Shown piece after piece: positions 22,161-34,711 of a stretch of 64,000 nt of DNA. Position numbers and translations under genes: made by a program. How positions within the stretch are numbered: position 1 is the stretch's first letter; each line of letters starts with the position of its first letter. The notes beneath the pieces were generated by a model. That model made no database searches, was not told the DNA's origin, and was given only the letters and a program-made list of their open reading frames with translations. Origin of the DNA: Dasypus novemcinctus (Eukaryota; Chordata; Mammalia; Cingulata; Dasypodidae); assembly GCF_030445035.2 (NCBI RefSeq), contig NC_080673.1, positions 177,301,216-177,365,215 on the forward strand. Direction: 5' to 3'.

Positions 22161-24876
22161 TCTTTTGGAGTATAGCTTATTTCTGACATATGATAAAGCA
22201 GTGTTGCTAAATAAGAACACAGTTATCAAAGGTAATAGATTAGAGAATAAGAATTGATATTTGCAATGTTTGAAAACAAAAAATCTTACTATCTAAAATT
22301 GATGGTTCATTCCTGGAAATAAAGAAATTAAAGCTGTCAGTTTCAGTGGACAAATAGAAAAGAATGTGAACAGGCAATTATAGATGAGGAAATACAAGTA
22401 TGTTAAGAGATACTAGAAATCATTAGTAATCAGATAAATGGAAATTAAAGAAAATGTTATCTTTTTATTCCTGTTATAATAGAAAAACTAGAAAGGTTTA
22501 TAATGCCAAATGATCATGAGGTTGAAGAGATATGACATCTGTCCTCTAATGCAAGAGTAATTTGACATTTCTTAGTTAAGACACACATATATATCTTAGT
22601 TAAGATATATATCTTTATATATCATTTTTATATGAATACATAAAAATGAAAGGGACATATTAACACAATGGAATCCTTGCCTTAAGGGCATGAGATTGAG
22701 AGCAGAATAATTTGTATACTTCATTTAGTCTGTGCTTGATATATATAAACCTTTAGATTTGGGTTTAATGTACTGAAGGAGAAACCTGTCATACATCTGT
22801 TTACAAAATTTTTGTGTAACTATTTTTCCTATAATATAAATAATCAAAATTACTCAATGTGTGTCTTTATCTCTAATTAACATGTATTTTTTTTCTCCCT
22901 ATGTAAGCATGAAGCAAATGGTGGTGGCATACACAGAGTATGATCTGGAGATTTTGATGACAAATTATTGAGGAGGAATTATGAAAGGAAAATGTCCTGA
23001 AAACTCTACACCATTTATTAACTTTCAGTAACATGTCTCAAAATGACAGCTACTATTTTATCTCTAATATCTAAATTTTTCTTCTACATAAGCATATAGT
23101 AATGGTGGTTGGGGAAGAGACATGAACTGTGAACATTAGAGTTTTTTTTGAAAATATGTTTGGATTATCCCATTTATTCAATCATGTAAATGTCTATTTA
23201 GACTGCATATAAGTATATTAAAGACTGAATTGTCTCATGATTCTAGAACATGCTAAGCTTCATTTAACATTGCATTCCTCAAATGTCAGTTCATTACCCT
23301 CCTTTTTAAATTTTATTTCATGTTACGTGAAAATAGCACCAGTATCTTGAGAAACAAGTGTTTAAGAAAGCACTTACGCTTTTATCTTAGTGGTTTCCTA
23401 CTTGGAAATTGAGCTAAAATAATTCAACTATAAGGATTCCTTTTAACTGTCTAGACAAAATGCCTTCTTGGCTTTTTTCGATTCAGCAAAAATATGTAGA
23501 TAACATTTGAATTATTATATCGATTCCTTTTCTTTTCTAATGTCTCTATGAGTGACCATTCCCACAGTCAGACTGAGGCATTTGTGCTATTTTCTGAACA
23601 ATGAGGATACTTTCAGAATAGATTCTTCAAGTCCTTCCCAAACACATTTGTTTTGAAAGCCAAAATATTTGCTTTGTAGCATTCAGACTCAGAATGAAAG
23701 GCTTGAAAATATAAAAGCAATTCATTAAATTCAGTAGAGAATGGGGCCTGTACCACAACTAAATACTGGAAGTCATGTAGAGAAAGATCAGTCTACCCCA
23801 ATTTCCAGGGAAACCAAAATGAGTGACATTACATGGGAAGATAGGAGGAAAATAATTTGATAGGGTAGTATGTGGGGCATTAAATGAGGCCATTGGTTCA
23901 GTTATACAAGAAGGATTTAGACCTGGGGGATCACAATAAGGAGACTAAAGACTGCACTGCACTGTGGATTGATTGTCCAATGCAGTCTCTTTTAGCACTA
24001 AGCAATACACCAGAAAGGAACTGAGACAATGCTCCCAATCATCTGTAATCATGTGAATGAGTATTGCACACTACTTGTCATCTTTTGCCATCATTCAGAT
24101 ATCCTCTAAAGAAGTGATGTTCAATATATGCCCTACAATTTTTCTAAGACCCTTTAACATATCTAGATATGCACTTTCCTTGTCAACACTTAAATTCCAT
24201 ACACCCTCCTTACCCCCTGCAAAAAGAAGAGGTTATGGAAGAAAATTCTGTTACATTCACATCCTTATTCTGGCTTTGAAAATTGTTCTACTTCATTCAT
24301 AAAAAGAGGTTTAGACAGGCTAATCTCAGAGAAAACATTGTGGAATAAGAGTGTTATTTTCCCTAAGGCCAGAGGAGTTACACTGATTTATCAACTGCAT
24401 ACCCCCTTTCTCCTAGAATTTATCCTGTTCCTGGAAGTCCTACAAGGAATGAGGGAGCCCTAAGATTATAAGGTATAGGGTTTCAGGAGATAAAACTAGT
24501 AAAATGCAATCTAAAGAAGATACAAGAGGTCAAGATGAGGAGGCAGTGTGGCATGATGATTCTGTGCAGAAACTTGCAACATGACGAGACAGAAAGAAGT
24601 CACAAAATATAGTTGAACTTTTTTTACCTCTCCCAGTTTTCACTTCAGATCACTGAAGCAGTATCTTTAGTCTTTAACTTTATTTATCAGAGTGTTGTCA
24701 TGGGTCAGAGATGTTGAATGGGATTGAGCTCTCCATAAAGAGAGTACAGTGTGCCACTAACAGACAGATATTGTCTCAAGTTTAGGCATAAAATACACAG
24801 AGAAGACAACATATATTTTACTATAGGCAAAACTGTAAAAAAAAAGAAAAAGAAAAGAAAAAATTTAAAGGAAATC
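22161..24876. other. 2.7 kb of unassigned DNA right of the ERV
   Basis: AT-rich with TATATC repeats near 22590-22640 and an A-rich run at 24838-24865. An 81-codon frame (24057-24302) has no recognisable domain. No LTR matching the ERV 3' LTR is present. Confidence 0.35.
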
Positions 24877-25401
24877 TGTAGTAGCTTGAGTTTTTTATGG
24901 ATCCCAGAAAACTTTGTTCTTAAATTAGTACATTCCTGTGGGTGTGAATGTATTTTTGGTGTGAACTTTTGATTAGGTTAGATACAGTCGAGGTTGGTTT
25001 GATTAGATTTCTTCAGTAAGACCTAGCCCAGAGTAGGTATTATTCCTCTTCCTGGAATCCTTTATAAAATGAATCCAGCGGAAGCCACAGGAACAGAGTG
25101 AAACTCCCAGGAGCTCAAAGAGGAACCAACAGAAGTTGAGAGAGAAAGTCACAAGAGCTGAGAGCTGAGAAGCTGAAATCAACGGAACCTGTGAAAGGGG
25201 AAGCCAGAGATTGAAGCAATGAAAACTAGAAGAGAAGCAGATGTGTCCATGTGCTGGTTTTCAGGGGAAAAGCATGGCCTGATAAAGCTCGATTTGGACT
25301 TTTTCATGGCCTCAGAATTGTAAGCTTTTAACTTAATAAATCCCCATTGTAAAAACTAACCCATTTCTGGTATATTGCCTTGGCAGCATTTAGGAATCTA
25401 A
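24877..25401 (+). mobile_element. Solo LTR (family A), sense
   Basis: Starts TGTAGTAGCTTGAG and carries CATTCCTGTGGGTGTGAA, a GAAGCCACAGGAACAGAG block, CAGAATTGTAAGC and AATAAATCCCC (polyadenylation signal), in the order seen at 1511-1984 and 63475. AAATC lies directly left of it and again at 25402-25406, a possible 5-bp duplication if the last bases of the LTR are eroded. Confidence 0.75.
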
Positions 25402-25406
25402 AAATC

Positions 25407-28400
25407 TAAGAAAGCAAATGCTGAAATTGTTACTGTTAGAGATAAATCTGGCTTCAAAAAAACAAAACTAAACAAAGACAAAAAAGAGCTTCCCAAAGAC
25501 GAATGATTATTTTTTTATTGCTGTTGTTTCCAAGGCACCTTTTCAGTTTTAAATAGATATTAAATATGATGGTTCCAAAATCTGTGAGGAAATAGTATAA
25601 TCAACACCATCCTCCTATTTGCTGATCTCTATCTACTGGCAGAAAAAACACTGGAGATATCTTGGCATATCTGTAATTTATATTTTATGCTATAAAAATT
25701 AAACTTGTAGAAAGGTGGCAATAATATTTTACAAATCTTAGGTCAGTATGAAGTAAAGAAACGTTGGGCACCAATAGTTGGTTTTGAAGTAGTAGTTGCT
25801 ATGACTACTTAAATCATCTCTTAGAGTGAGTCTTTTTATTTCATGTATTTTTTGGAAGTTTAGTTGCCCTAACAACAATTCTCAAACTGAAGCAGTGAGT
25901 TTAATGAATTTGCTTTGGTTTACAAGAGTCTTCTATTTCTTACCTTCAACATGTTATTTCAGGCATGCATAAAATGATATGAAGTATATACATTAATAGC
26001 GATTAAAAATAAAGTCTATATTTTAGATCAAATAACAGCAAACTTATGATGGAATAACTAAGCTCCATTTTTCTTATAGGAAAACAAATCAATTTTTTAA
26101 ATAGGAGCTGCTGAAATAGACATCATAATGTTATTGAATGCTGTTTGATAGAAAAACCAAGAAAATAATTCTTGCATTGGAATTCATATAGCTCTGCTTT
26201 TGCTCACTTTTGTTGTTTCATTTCAGATCAACAGAATGACACAGACATCTGAAAACAACACTTATTTGTTTTTATAACTTCAAGTACCTGATGCATTTTA
26301 TTCTGTTTTCTAATATAGACTGCATTTTACTAGCCAAGAAAGAAAAAAGAAGTATTATGTTGCAACATTTTACAGCTCATAAGCATTACACTTCCATATC
26401 AATAGACACTGTTTGTGTGTATATATATATATATGCATGCTCATAGTAATTTAGATACATACCCACACACACATATAAACCCTTATTAATCAGCCACAGG
26501 GAGGACCAATAAAAAAACCTGCAGCTGGAACCATAACTGATTTAACTATTAAAGAGCAAAATTTAGCTATATATATTATAATATTTCAAAAGCAAAGCTA
26601 TGACTAGTAATAGCCCTTCAGGAGAGTGTTTATTATAATACTATTTAAATACAAAGGAAAACTCTGAAAATAAAATTGCCTATAAATTGAGGATTGGTTA
26701 AATAAATTACTTGTATTTATATAATGAAATACTTTATAAAATACTTTATAAAAAGGCATTGATTTATTGACATTATTAACAAAAATATCAGTTATGTTTT
26801 GATAATGAAAATAGCAGGTTAATAAAAATGTGTTTACAGTATGTTTCAATTCTATGGAAAGGTAGTATGTGGATATAATGAAGGACATGACATTTTAAAA
26901 ATAGAAACAATGCAAATATGTTAATAATTTTGTATTCATGAAGGGGTTATTGGTTTTAATTTATATTGCATTTCGGTTTCTATACTATTTTTCCTAAGAA
27001 AATTTTACCTTATAATTAGATTAAAAACTAAAATTATCTGTTTCTAGAAACATACTTGGGTATTTCCATTGAGAAAACTTCTGCTTTGGCAAATTTGGCA
27101 AGATCACAATTTAAAAAAGAACAGAAAAGACAAAACAAGGACTATTCTTTCATATGTTCAGGATTATCAACATTTATGTTAGGAACCCATTTATCATACA
27201 TATTAGGGAAAATAATGAAAACTGAATATTTTATTTGGTTAAGTAGAATTTATAAAATTGGCAATTTTTAATCACCACAAAATTCAGTTTACTACGGAAA
27301 CAGATGTGCTTTCAACAAAATAGTAATATTACTACAAAATGCCCAAAAAGAGAGAGTCAGAAAGCACATTTACCAATTCAGTCTGAACTCCTTTGAAAGT
27401 ATTATTTTCCTTGTTTTGTTTTTTTTTGTTATTTGTTTTGGCTGAGCATTATTTATTTGCCACTAGAAAACAAATTATAATTCTCTTGGGGAATTGGAGG
27501 TGGGAAGCTTTATATTTTGTCAAACTAGATGTAGTCTTAGTCATGCTTCATTTCCAGTAAATTCCAAGTCCCTCAAATTGAAAAATTATTTCAGTTTCTT
27601 CTTTGTGACTCTGACTTAAGACAGTACTTGATATACAATTGGTGTTCTTTATGTGCTCTGAGCAATGTATGAGTGACTGAATACATGCATGAGTGAAGAT
27701 GCTGAGTATATCAAAACTGTAGGGCAAGAAACACTCTAGAGAAGATAACAGATGGAAATGGGGCTATCTGTAGATTAGAGAAGCTTTTATCCTTCAATAA
27801 TTAAATCAATTTTGCATCTTGAAATCATCCCATGATTCTCTGAATCAAGGGAATTCTTTTTCATTGTTTAGTGCCAGTCTGGGACAAAACCAGTAATAAT
27901 AGTAAGAAAAGACTTGGAATGAAATCAAAGGGATGGCATGAAATTAATTAAAAACATTTATAATGGAAATTTGAGAAAAGGAGAGAAGAGGAATTACAGA
28001 TCTTGAAAAGAAGAAGGCTGTGGGTTAGTTAATTAATGGTCTTTATGGGTTCAAACTTGAATTTGGAAAATAGTACTTTGTGCTGAGAAGAAAATAATGT
28101 GGGCAATGTTAATTAAAATGGCATTTGTGAAAGATATTAAGATAGTAAAGTTCTATAAATAAAAAACAGTGGTGGAAAGAGTGATTTATAGAACAAAGTA
28201 TTCAAATACATTATTAATAATCTAGTTTGTTTTTTCTCTCCCACTTTGTGTTGCAGTTTTCACAAATAACTGTCAAGTCTTTGTTTCTGTGTTAGCAATA
28301 AAAGAAGAAGAAAAGAAAAAAAATCCCTTTTTGGGCATTTATTATATACCAAGGATTATGTTATCTGGTCAAAGAAGTAAGAAATGACTTTTCATTGTTA

Positions 28401-28529
28401 TAACTCTCTGCTTGATTCGTAAGAAGACATTATTTTAGTGGAAGATAAACAATGACAATAGCTACTAATCTTTGAGTTTTTAAGGAGAGAGCCAATTTAG
28501 GACCAAGAAAAATATGGATGTTGGGAAGT
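25407..28529. other. 3.1 kb repeat-poor, AT-rich DNA
   Basis: Holds a (GT/TA) microsatellite at about 26415-26475 and a weak L2-like tail near 27600-27690. Frames of 71-94 codons (26604-26888 minus, 27056-27271 plus) show no domain. No exon seen. Confidence 0.35.
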
Positions 28530-28704
28530 CAGATCTGGTTCTCCCATTTCTTATCTTGGGAATCTTGATCAAATAATTTAATCTCTCTGTACCTGAGTTT
28601 CCTCATGTGTAAAGTGAAGATCATAATTATACATTCTTCAGAGTTAATACATACAACTTACTTTAAACATTTCCTGGTACAAAGTCAGCAGTCTATACTT
28701 GTTA
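28530..28704 (+). repeat. MIR SINE, sense
   Basis: TAATTTAATCTCTCTGTACC, TGAGTTTCCTCATGTGTAAA and GTGAAGATCATAATTATAC follow the MIR core in forward order. Confidence 0.75.
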
Positions 28705-28890
28705 ATGACTTTTATTACTATATTTCAGGTTCCACCCTAAGTACATTATATATTAATTCTCATGTACTTTAATTTTCTTCTTTCACAAAGGAGGAGGTTG
28801 AAGCTAAGACTGGTTAAGTAGTTTGGGCCAAATATCAATGAGATAGTAGGAGAATCTGAATTCAAATCTTAGGCTGCATGATTTCAAATG
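28705..28890 (-). repeat. MIR SINE, antisense, abutting a sense MIR
   Basis: TTCACAAAGGAGGAGGTTGA, AAGACTGGTTAAGTAG and GAATCTGAATTCAAATCTTA follow the reversed MIR order. Together with 28530-28704 it forms a tail-to-tail MIR pair. Confidence 0.65.
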
Positions 28891-30734
28891 TGAGCATATT
28901 ATATTTTGTGAATATTCTTTTTATCTCAAAGCTTTACCCCTTTTAAGTTCAGTATTTTTCTGATCTATAGAATAAAGGATTTCTATAGGTTAGTGCCTTG
29001 ACTGCTGTACAATGCACTGAATCACTCAAAGAGAATCATGGAATTATCACTGGGGTGTGACTCCCCAGTAAATATCAAATTCCTTCACATGACATCTATA
29101 ATTTATTTTAAAAAATGAATAAACATTTGTTTCTTCTAGAAGCTCTAGAAAAATGAATTATAAAATGAACGATAGTTTCTGAAATGATTCGGTAAGTTTT
29201 CTATGAAACACACTATTCTGCCCCACACATTTGAGAAAATCAATTTGCCATCTCATCAAAATTACCTAGATATCTAATTTCTCAAATAATTGACCAAGTT
29301 AAAACTTTTACAGTCTGTGATTAACTGTGATATCAACTAAATGTAGCAGATAAACTTATGTCACCAAGCATGGCATATTAATTAAATTTTACTAAGTAGT
29401 TTGGACTTGGTTACCAAGAAAATTTCCTTATTTGCCAATATTTTAAAGGCAAAAAAGAGATAAAGAGCAGATACCTGGGAAGTCCTGTCCATGTGAATTG
29501 TTTCTTAAAGTATGTATCATTTGTGTTCAATTTGAGAAAATGAAATCCAGAAAGTAAATTCCCTGAGATCAGCTAAATGTGGCTCAAAGACACATTACTG
29601 TCCAAATTGATATTGAAGTTATCTGTGGAATCAATTGTTTAAAAGACTAGAGTCCAGACCAGTGGAGAGAAGTTAACAACTTCTTGTACTTTACTACAAG
29701 TTGCCTTCTTTCTTGACACTGTCAATTTAGATGAGGCACAGGGCTTTGTGGTGAATAGGGTTGGTGAGTATGATTTATTATACTCCGATGAATAATTTCA
29801 ATCATATGAGTTATTTAAACAATATATGCAAATAATAAAATCATGTGTAAAGTTAAATTAATTGCATGTTCCAAGGAACAAGTTAGGAAAATAATTTTGT
29901 ATATTTGTTTGTTTCTTGGGTTTTATTCTAAGTTATTTATTAATTTCAGCCTATGCATTTTAAAGAGTGGACCTGGAAATTCAATAAATATTGCTCATTG
30001 ATTGGCTGACAACATGAATGACTGACAGAATGGGTTCTTCTTCATTCTGCCTATCATTCATAATACTTTTGTCCACAAACAAATTTAATCATAACTCTAC
30101 ATATATTCTGTTCCTGATGAATGGTCTAATCATAGGCATTAGTCCATACCAATATTGAGAGATCTTATTATCTTTTAATTAAAATAGTATTGTGTAATAA
30201 AAATTTAGAATTATTTGCTCAAAGTATCCTGTATAAATGGACACTCTAGTGGGATTATTTTTCACTGAAAATAATGTGGCAATAAATTTTGGGTACATAT
30301 ATCATTATAGAAGTATATTAGTATTTTTTTTCTCAAGAGCTAGTAAGATCATCTTGTTAACCCGATTTTTATCCCCTTTCCAAGTTTGCAAAATAAATAC
30401 ATGGATTGATTTGGGTTTGGCATCCTTCTCTCCACCACATAGTCTATGAAAGAGAACTTTAAAATAGGAACGTAGACAGAATAAATAGAAATATTCTACA
30501 CTTACTTTAGGGAAAGTTTCTTCGTGTTTCTGAAGGGTTATTAAGAAGGAAGAAGAGCATGGTTTTTTTTTTAAACATGTAAATCACTTTAATGTTAATA
30601 TAAGAAAAATAAGATATGTAAAGAAATGATCAAATAACACTTTTAAAAGAATAAACGCCATAAAATCCATCAATATGTGGAATACATGAGTTATAATAAC
30701 TCATTATGTATATCTTCTAATGACTTGCAAAAAT
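28891..30734. other. 1.8 kb of unassigned AT-rich DNA
   Basis: Only short frames (30237-30449, 70 codons, no domain). A possible MIR/L2 tail, AATTCAATAAATATTGC, lies near 29980. Confidence 0.35.
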
Positions 30735-30945
30735 GTGCAGGAAAGAGTGTAAACTACAATGTTGACTATAATCATCACTTAGGGGCAATGCTTCAAGATG
30801 TGGTCATCAATTGTGGCAAATGTACCATACTAATGAAGGATGTTGTTGATGTGGGAAAATGTGGGAGGGCTAGGGAGTGGAGCATATGGGAATCCCCTAT
30901 AATTTTTGTGTTGCATTTATGTAATCTAAGTTAAAAAAATAAAAA
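30735..30945 (+). mobile_element. 5'-truncated L1 3'UTR tail, sense
   Basis: GTAAACTACAATGTTGACTA, ATGCTTCAAGATGTGG, then GTGGGAAAATGTGGGAGGG and GGGAATCCCCTATAATTTTT, closing in an A-rich tail, are the forward complement of the block at 32650-32820. The 85-codon frame 30677-30934 is not a gene. Confidence 0.7.
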
Positions 30946-32229
30946 TAAAAAATATTTTAAAATATAACTAATTATATATAATTAGTTTATTTCTTTAATA
31001 GGAAATTATCCTGAATGAGCTATTCTTAGTAATAGTAGTGATAGTGTTAGCCGTAGTTAATGACTATCTACTCTATATCAATAATAATTATATAGATATA
31101 ATTCAGGATTCACAGTATCAGGCTTTGTATTTAAATGTTTTCTTGTCTTGTTGATTAATTGAAATGCAGTCTTTTTAAAAAAGAATCTTCTATGTATTTG
31201 GTACTTTGTGTAAATAAAGTTAAAAAAAAATAAGTTCTTTACCTCAACTTTTATTTTCACAACTCCATTGCTCTGGTACTTCCATTTCTTCAAGTCTTTG
31301 ACTTCTTGAGAACCATGCAGCTCACTTTCTTTTACTTATCCTAAGTCTTGTCTTCATGTGCTTCCTTATGCAGTTTGGATTCATTATTGATTTTCATTTC
31401 TTTCCCACCACCTCCCATTCACTAACATCTTTCTTCCTCTATCATATACACTTGGCAAAGCACAACCTTGGTGCAAACTTAGAACATGCTTTTTCATTCC
31501 TGAGGGGAAGCAGAGGCAAACTGATGCAACAAATCAAACAGTGGAGGTTGATTGGCTGTACTGAAAATTAGTGAACACCAACCACAAAAGGAATCTTACT
31601 TTGCCCAGAAATCACACTGTGTAGCCTAAATACTCACTTTCTCACTCACCCCTATCTTAAATCTATCCTTTCCCACCTAACATTCTTATAGGTAGTTTGC
31701 CTCATATTTTTTGAGAAATTAAAAGCCTTAAGTTGTACATACTTCTTCCCTTCACAAATCTATGGCCCATCTTCCTCTTCCTTCATCTCATAACATCTCT
31801 TCTGTTGATAAATATCCATAGCTTCATTTGGGCTTTAAAGTCTTGTTTCTACTCAAAATGTGGTCCAAGATCCAGCAACAATAACATCACCTGAATTATT
31901 TCAATGTAATTTGGGATAATTCTATTTGGGTTGGAGAAGTGGTTCATATCAGTTTTATACCAAAATAATTGGTGTATTCTGAGCTGCCACCAACTACTGT
32001 GGGGATTTTGCAGTATAAAGATATATGGCCATTGCCCTTGAAGTTGTCAGACTTCTGTTATAAATATAATTAAAAACAAATTGAACAACAACAACAAAAC
32101 AACACTCAAATAGTGATTTATAATCCTTGCTTATTCATATTTAAAGAAGAGGACTGTGGTAGATAATTTCTAAAGTCATAACCTTTAGATTTCCCTTATC
32201 TGAAGCCTTAACATTTAGTCTTCTGAGAG
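30946..32229. other. 1.3 kb of unassigned DNA
   Basis: No exon or clear repeat; short frames at 31078-31571 lack any domain. Confidence 0.35.
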
Positions 32230-32340
32230 ACTGAAAAAGTAGCATTGCAGTTACTAACTTAAGATATAAGCTCCAGGAAGAGAAGTGCTTTTCTGTTTTA
32301 CTTACTGCTGTATCTGTACCACTTAGGATGGTGCCTTATT
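32230..32340 (+). repeat. L2 LINE 3' tail, sense
   Basis: ATATAAGCTCCAGGAAGAGA, CTTACTGCTGTATCTGTACC and GGATGGTGCCTTA fit the L2 3' end. A better copy is at 42720-43115. Confidence 0.5.
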
Positions 32341-32395
32341 GCTTGCCTCCCACAATCTGATGTAATGAGCTGATGCATTGAGAAGACACATTGAG

Positions 32396-32594
32396 CAGAG
32401 AACAAATGTGGCTTGAGTGGTTGGACACCTGCCTCCCACATGGGAGATCCCAGTGTCTCCTAAAGAAGATGAGCAGACACAGCAAGTAGACACAGCAAGT
32501 AGACAATGAGCAGACGAGTGGAAACAATGAACAGATAGATGAGGGAGCCATTGATGGAGGGGAACTCTGAAAAAGAAAAGAAAAGAAAAAAGTG
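32396..32594 (+). mobile_element. tRNA-derived SINE, sense
   Basis: A tRNA-like head (TGTGGCTTGAGTGGTTGG, then CACCTGCCTCCCACATGGGAG) is followed by a body of repeated AGCAGACACAGCAAGTAGAC units, then GATGAGGGAGCCATTGATGG and an AAAAGAAAAGAAA tail. TGAGCA occurs just left of the head and just right of the tail, a possible short target duplication. Confidence 0.75.
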
Positions 32595-32644
32595 AGCATT
32601 ATGTAGTTCCTTTTAATTTTAAGTCTTTTTAAATATTTTACTTT

Positions 32645-32818
32645 TAAAGAGGCTTTGGATTACATAAATGTTGCCTTGAAAATATAGGGGGATTCCCATA
32701 TAGCCCACCACTCTCCGTCCCCCACTTTCTCCATATAAACATTTTTGATTAGTGTGGTACATTTGTTACAATTGATGAACACATATTGAAGCATTGCTAC
32801 TAAACATGGTCTATGGTT
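32645..32818 (-). mobile_element. Old L1 3'UTR copy, antisense, left part
   Basis: GGCTTTGGATTACATAAATG, GGGGGATTCCCATATAG, GTGTGGTACATTTGTTACAA and AAGCATTGCTACTAAACATG are a reversed L1 3'UTR. It stops abruptly and resumes at about 34289. Confidence 0.75.
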
Positions 32819-34288
32819 TTGTTTTTTATTTCTTATTTTTTTAATATTACAGTAAAAAATTATAAGAGGTCCCCATATACCCCTCATTCCCTCACCCTAC
32901 TCCCACATCAACAACCTCTTTCATTATCATGGGACAGTCATTGCATTTGGTGAATACATTTTGGAGCACTGCTGCACCACATGCATAATGGTTTACATTG
33001 TAGTTTACACTCCCTCCCAGTCTACCTAGTGGGCCATGGCAGGACATGCAATGTCCAGCATTTGTCCCTGCAGTACCACGCAGGACAACTACAAGTCCTG
33101 AAAATGTCCCCACATCATATCTTTTCTTCCTTCTTCCTACCCTCAGCAGCTTCTATGTCCACTTTCTCCACATCACTGCTACAATTTCTTGCATTATTAA
33201 TCACAATAGTTCCATAGTAGAATATCAGTAAGTCCACTCTAATCCATACTCTATTCCTCCATCCTGTGGACTCTGAGATGGTTATGTCCACTCCAACTCT
33301 GTATCAAAAGGGGGCTTAGATTCCATATGGATGATGGATGTAATTCTCCTGCTTGCAATTGTAGGCACTCTTGCTTCCCTGGTGTGGTGGTTGACCTTCT
33401 TCACTTCCCTGTTAGCTAGCTGGGATAAGTCCAATGAACTGGAGAGTAAGAGTTGCAAGTCTGCCGAGGCTTAGGGCCTGGCTGTCACATGGACAGTCCA
33501 GAGATTCAGGTCTCCTGCATATAAACCAACCCCAGCGCCAACCAAAGGTCCGATAAAAGTGACAGAAGAGGCATGTTAGAAAGGTCACATCTGAGTCCAA
33601 CTCCATCACACGCAGGAACACAAACTCCAAAGTAGGGCAAACTGACATGGCACTGAACTCCAGAGCCATCTGCCATGACCATAGAACCTGTGGGTCTCTG
33701 TAGCCCTCAGGAGAACCAGTACCTGGGGTTCTATCTTCTTTGGCTGTCTCTGGCACCCTGCTGAAGCATGTATAAGCATGACCCCTCTGATGACCTCCTG
33801 ACTCTTTTTTGGAGACCCATAGCTATATAAACTCATTTGTCCTTTCCATTTCCTCCTTTTGTTCAAGGTCAAAAAGCAGTTTTTAACACCTAATATTACA
33901 TGTAGGCAGAGATATTCTGCTGGTCTGAGTTGACTCTTTTATTCAAGGTCTTTTTCTAGTTACATCATCAGTTGGTGCTTGGTAGTAATCCCTCAGTGCC
34001 AGGGAGGTTCATCCTCAGGAGTCATGTCCCACACTTGGGGGGAAGATAATGCACTCACATGCTGAGTTTGTCTTAGAGAGTGGTCACAATTGAGCAACAT
34101 GGAGGCTCTCAGGAGGTAACTTTTAAGCACCCTGCAGCTCTAGGCCTAGTTCATATTTCAGGTGCACAGGCTCATAAGCATACTCATCAGTATCAAGGGC
34201 TCATTGCTGGACAATCCTTCCTTATTGATCTTTGCCATTGCACTTGAGGGATGTTGCTGTTCCATTGGGGAATGTGATAGAGCTCCAT
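32819..34288 (-). mobile_element. Younger L1 3'UTR copy, antisense, nested in the older copy
   Basis: Starts with a reversed poly(A)-like TTTTTTAATATTACAG, followed by GGTCCCCATATACCCCTC, CATTGCATTTGGTGAATACA and long further non-coding sequence. It has the same block order as 34712-35556 and 50196-50948 on the other strand. Open frames up to 114 codons within it (for example 33412-33756) are accidental and not conserved between copies. Confidence 0.75.
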
Positions 34289-34580
34289 ATAGTTTACATT
34301 ATAGTTTACACTTTGCACTGTATATTTTTATAGGTTTTGACAAAATGTATAATGACCTGTATATTATGCAGGACAATTCCAATGTCTCCAAAATGTCCCT
34401 TGTTACACCAATACTTCTTCTCCCTCCCCTCAGAACTTCTGGTGGCCACTGTCTTTATACCAGTTTTACTTCTTCTTCGCTAGAATAATAAAAAGTCTAC
34501 TTTAAGTCCATCGTTACATTCCCCCCTTATATTGGTTCGTTCCTCAATCTTGAGGATTTTGGGATGACATAGTTTCAAAT
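34289..34580 (-). mobile_element. Old L1 3'UTR copy, antisense, right part
   Basis: AGTTTACATTATAGTTTACA, ATAGGTTTTGACAAAATGTA and TAATGACCTGTATATTATGC continue the element at 32645-32818 as judged from the uninterrupted relative at 40790-41100. Confidence 0.75.
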
Positions 34581-34699
34581 GAATCTCCATAAGAGATAGT
34601 TTCAAGAGAAGAATGAACTTTGAGTTGCATTTTTCTTTTTTCTCTTTTTTCTCTTTGTCTGCTTTTTTTTGGATGCTGGAAGTTGGACTTTTAAATTTA

Positions 34700-34711
34700 A
34701 AAGAAATACCT
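34700..34711. repeat. 12-bp target-site duplication (left)
   Basis: AAAGAAATACCT here is repeated exactly at 35557-35568, on either side of the L1 tail. The site is preceded by TTT, giving the TT|AAAA-like context of L1 endonuclease. Confidence 0.85.
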
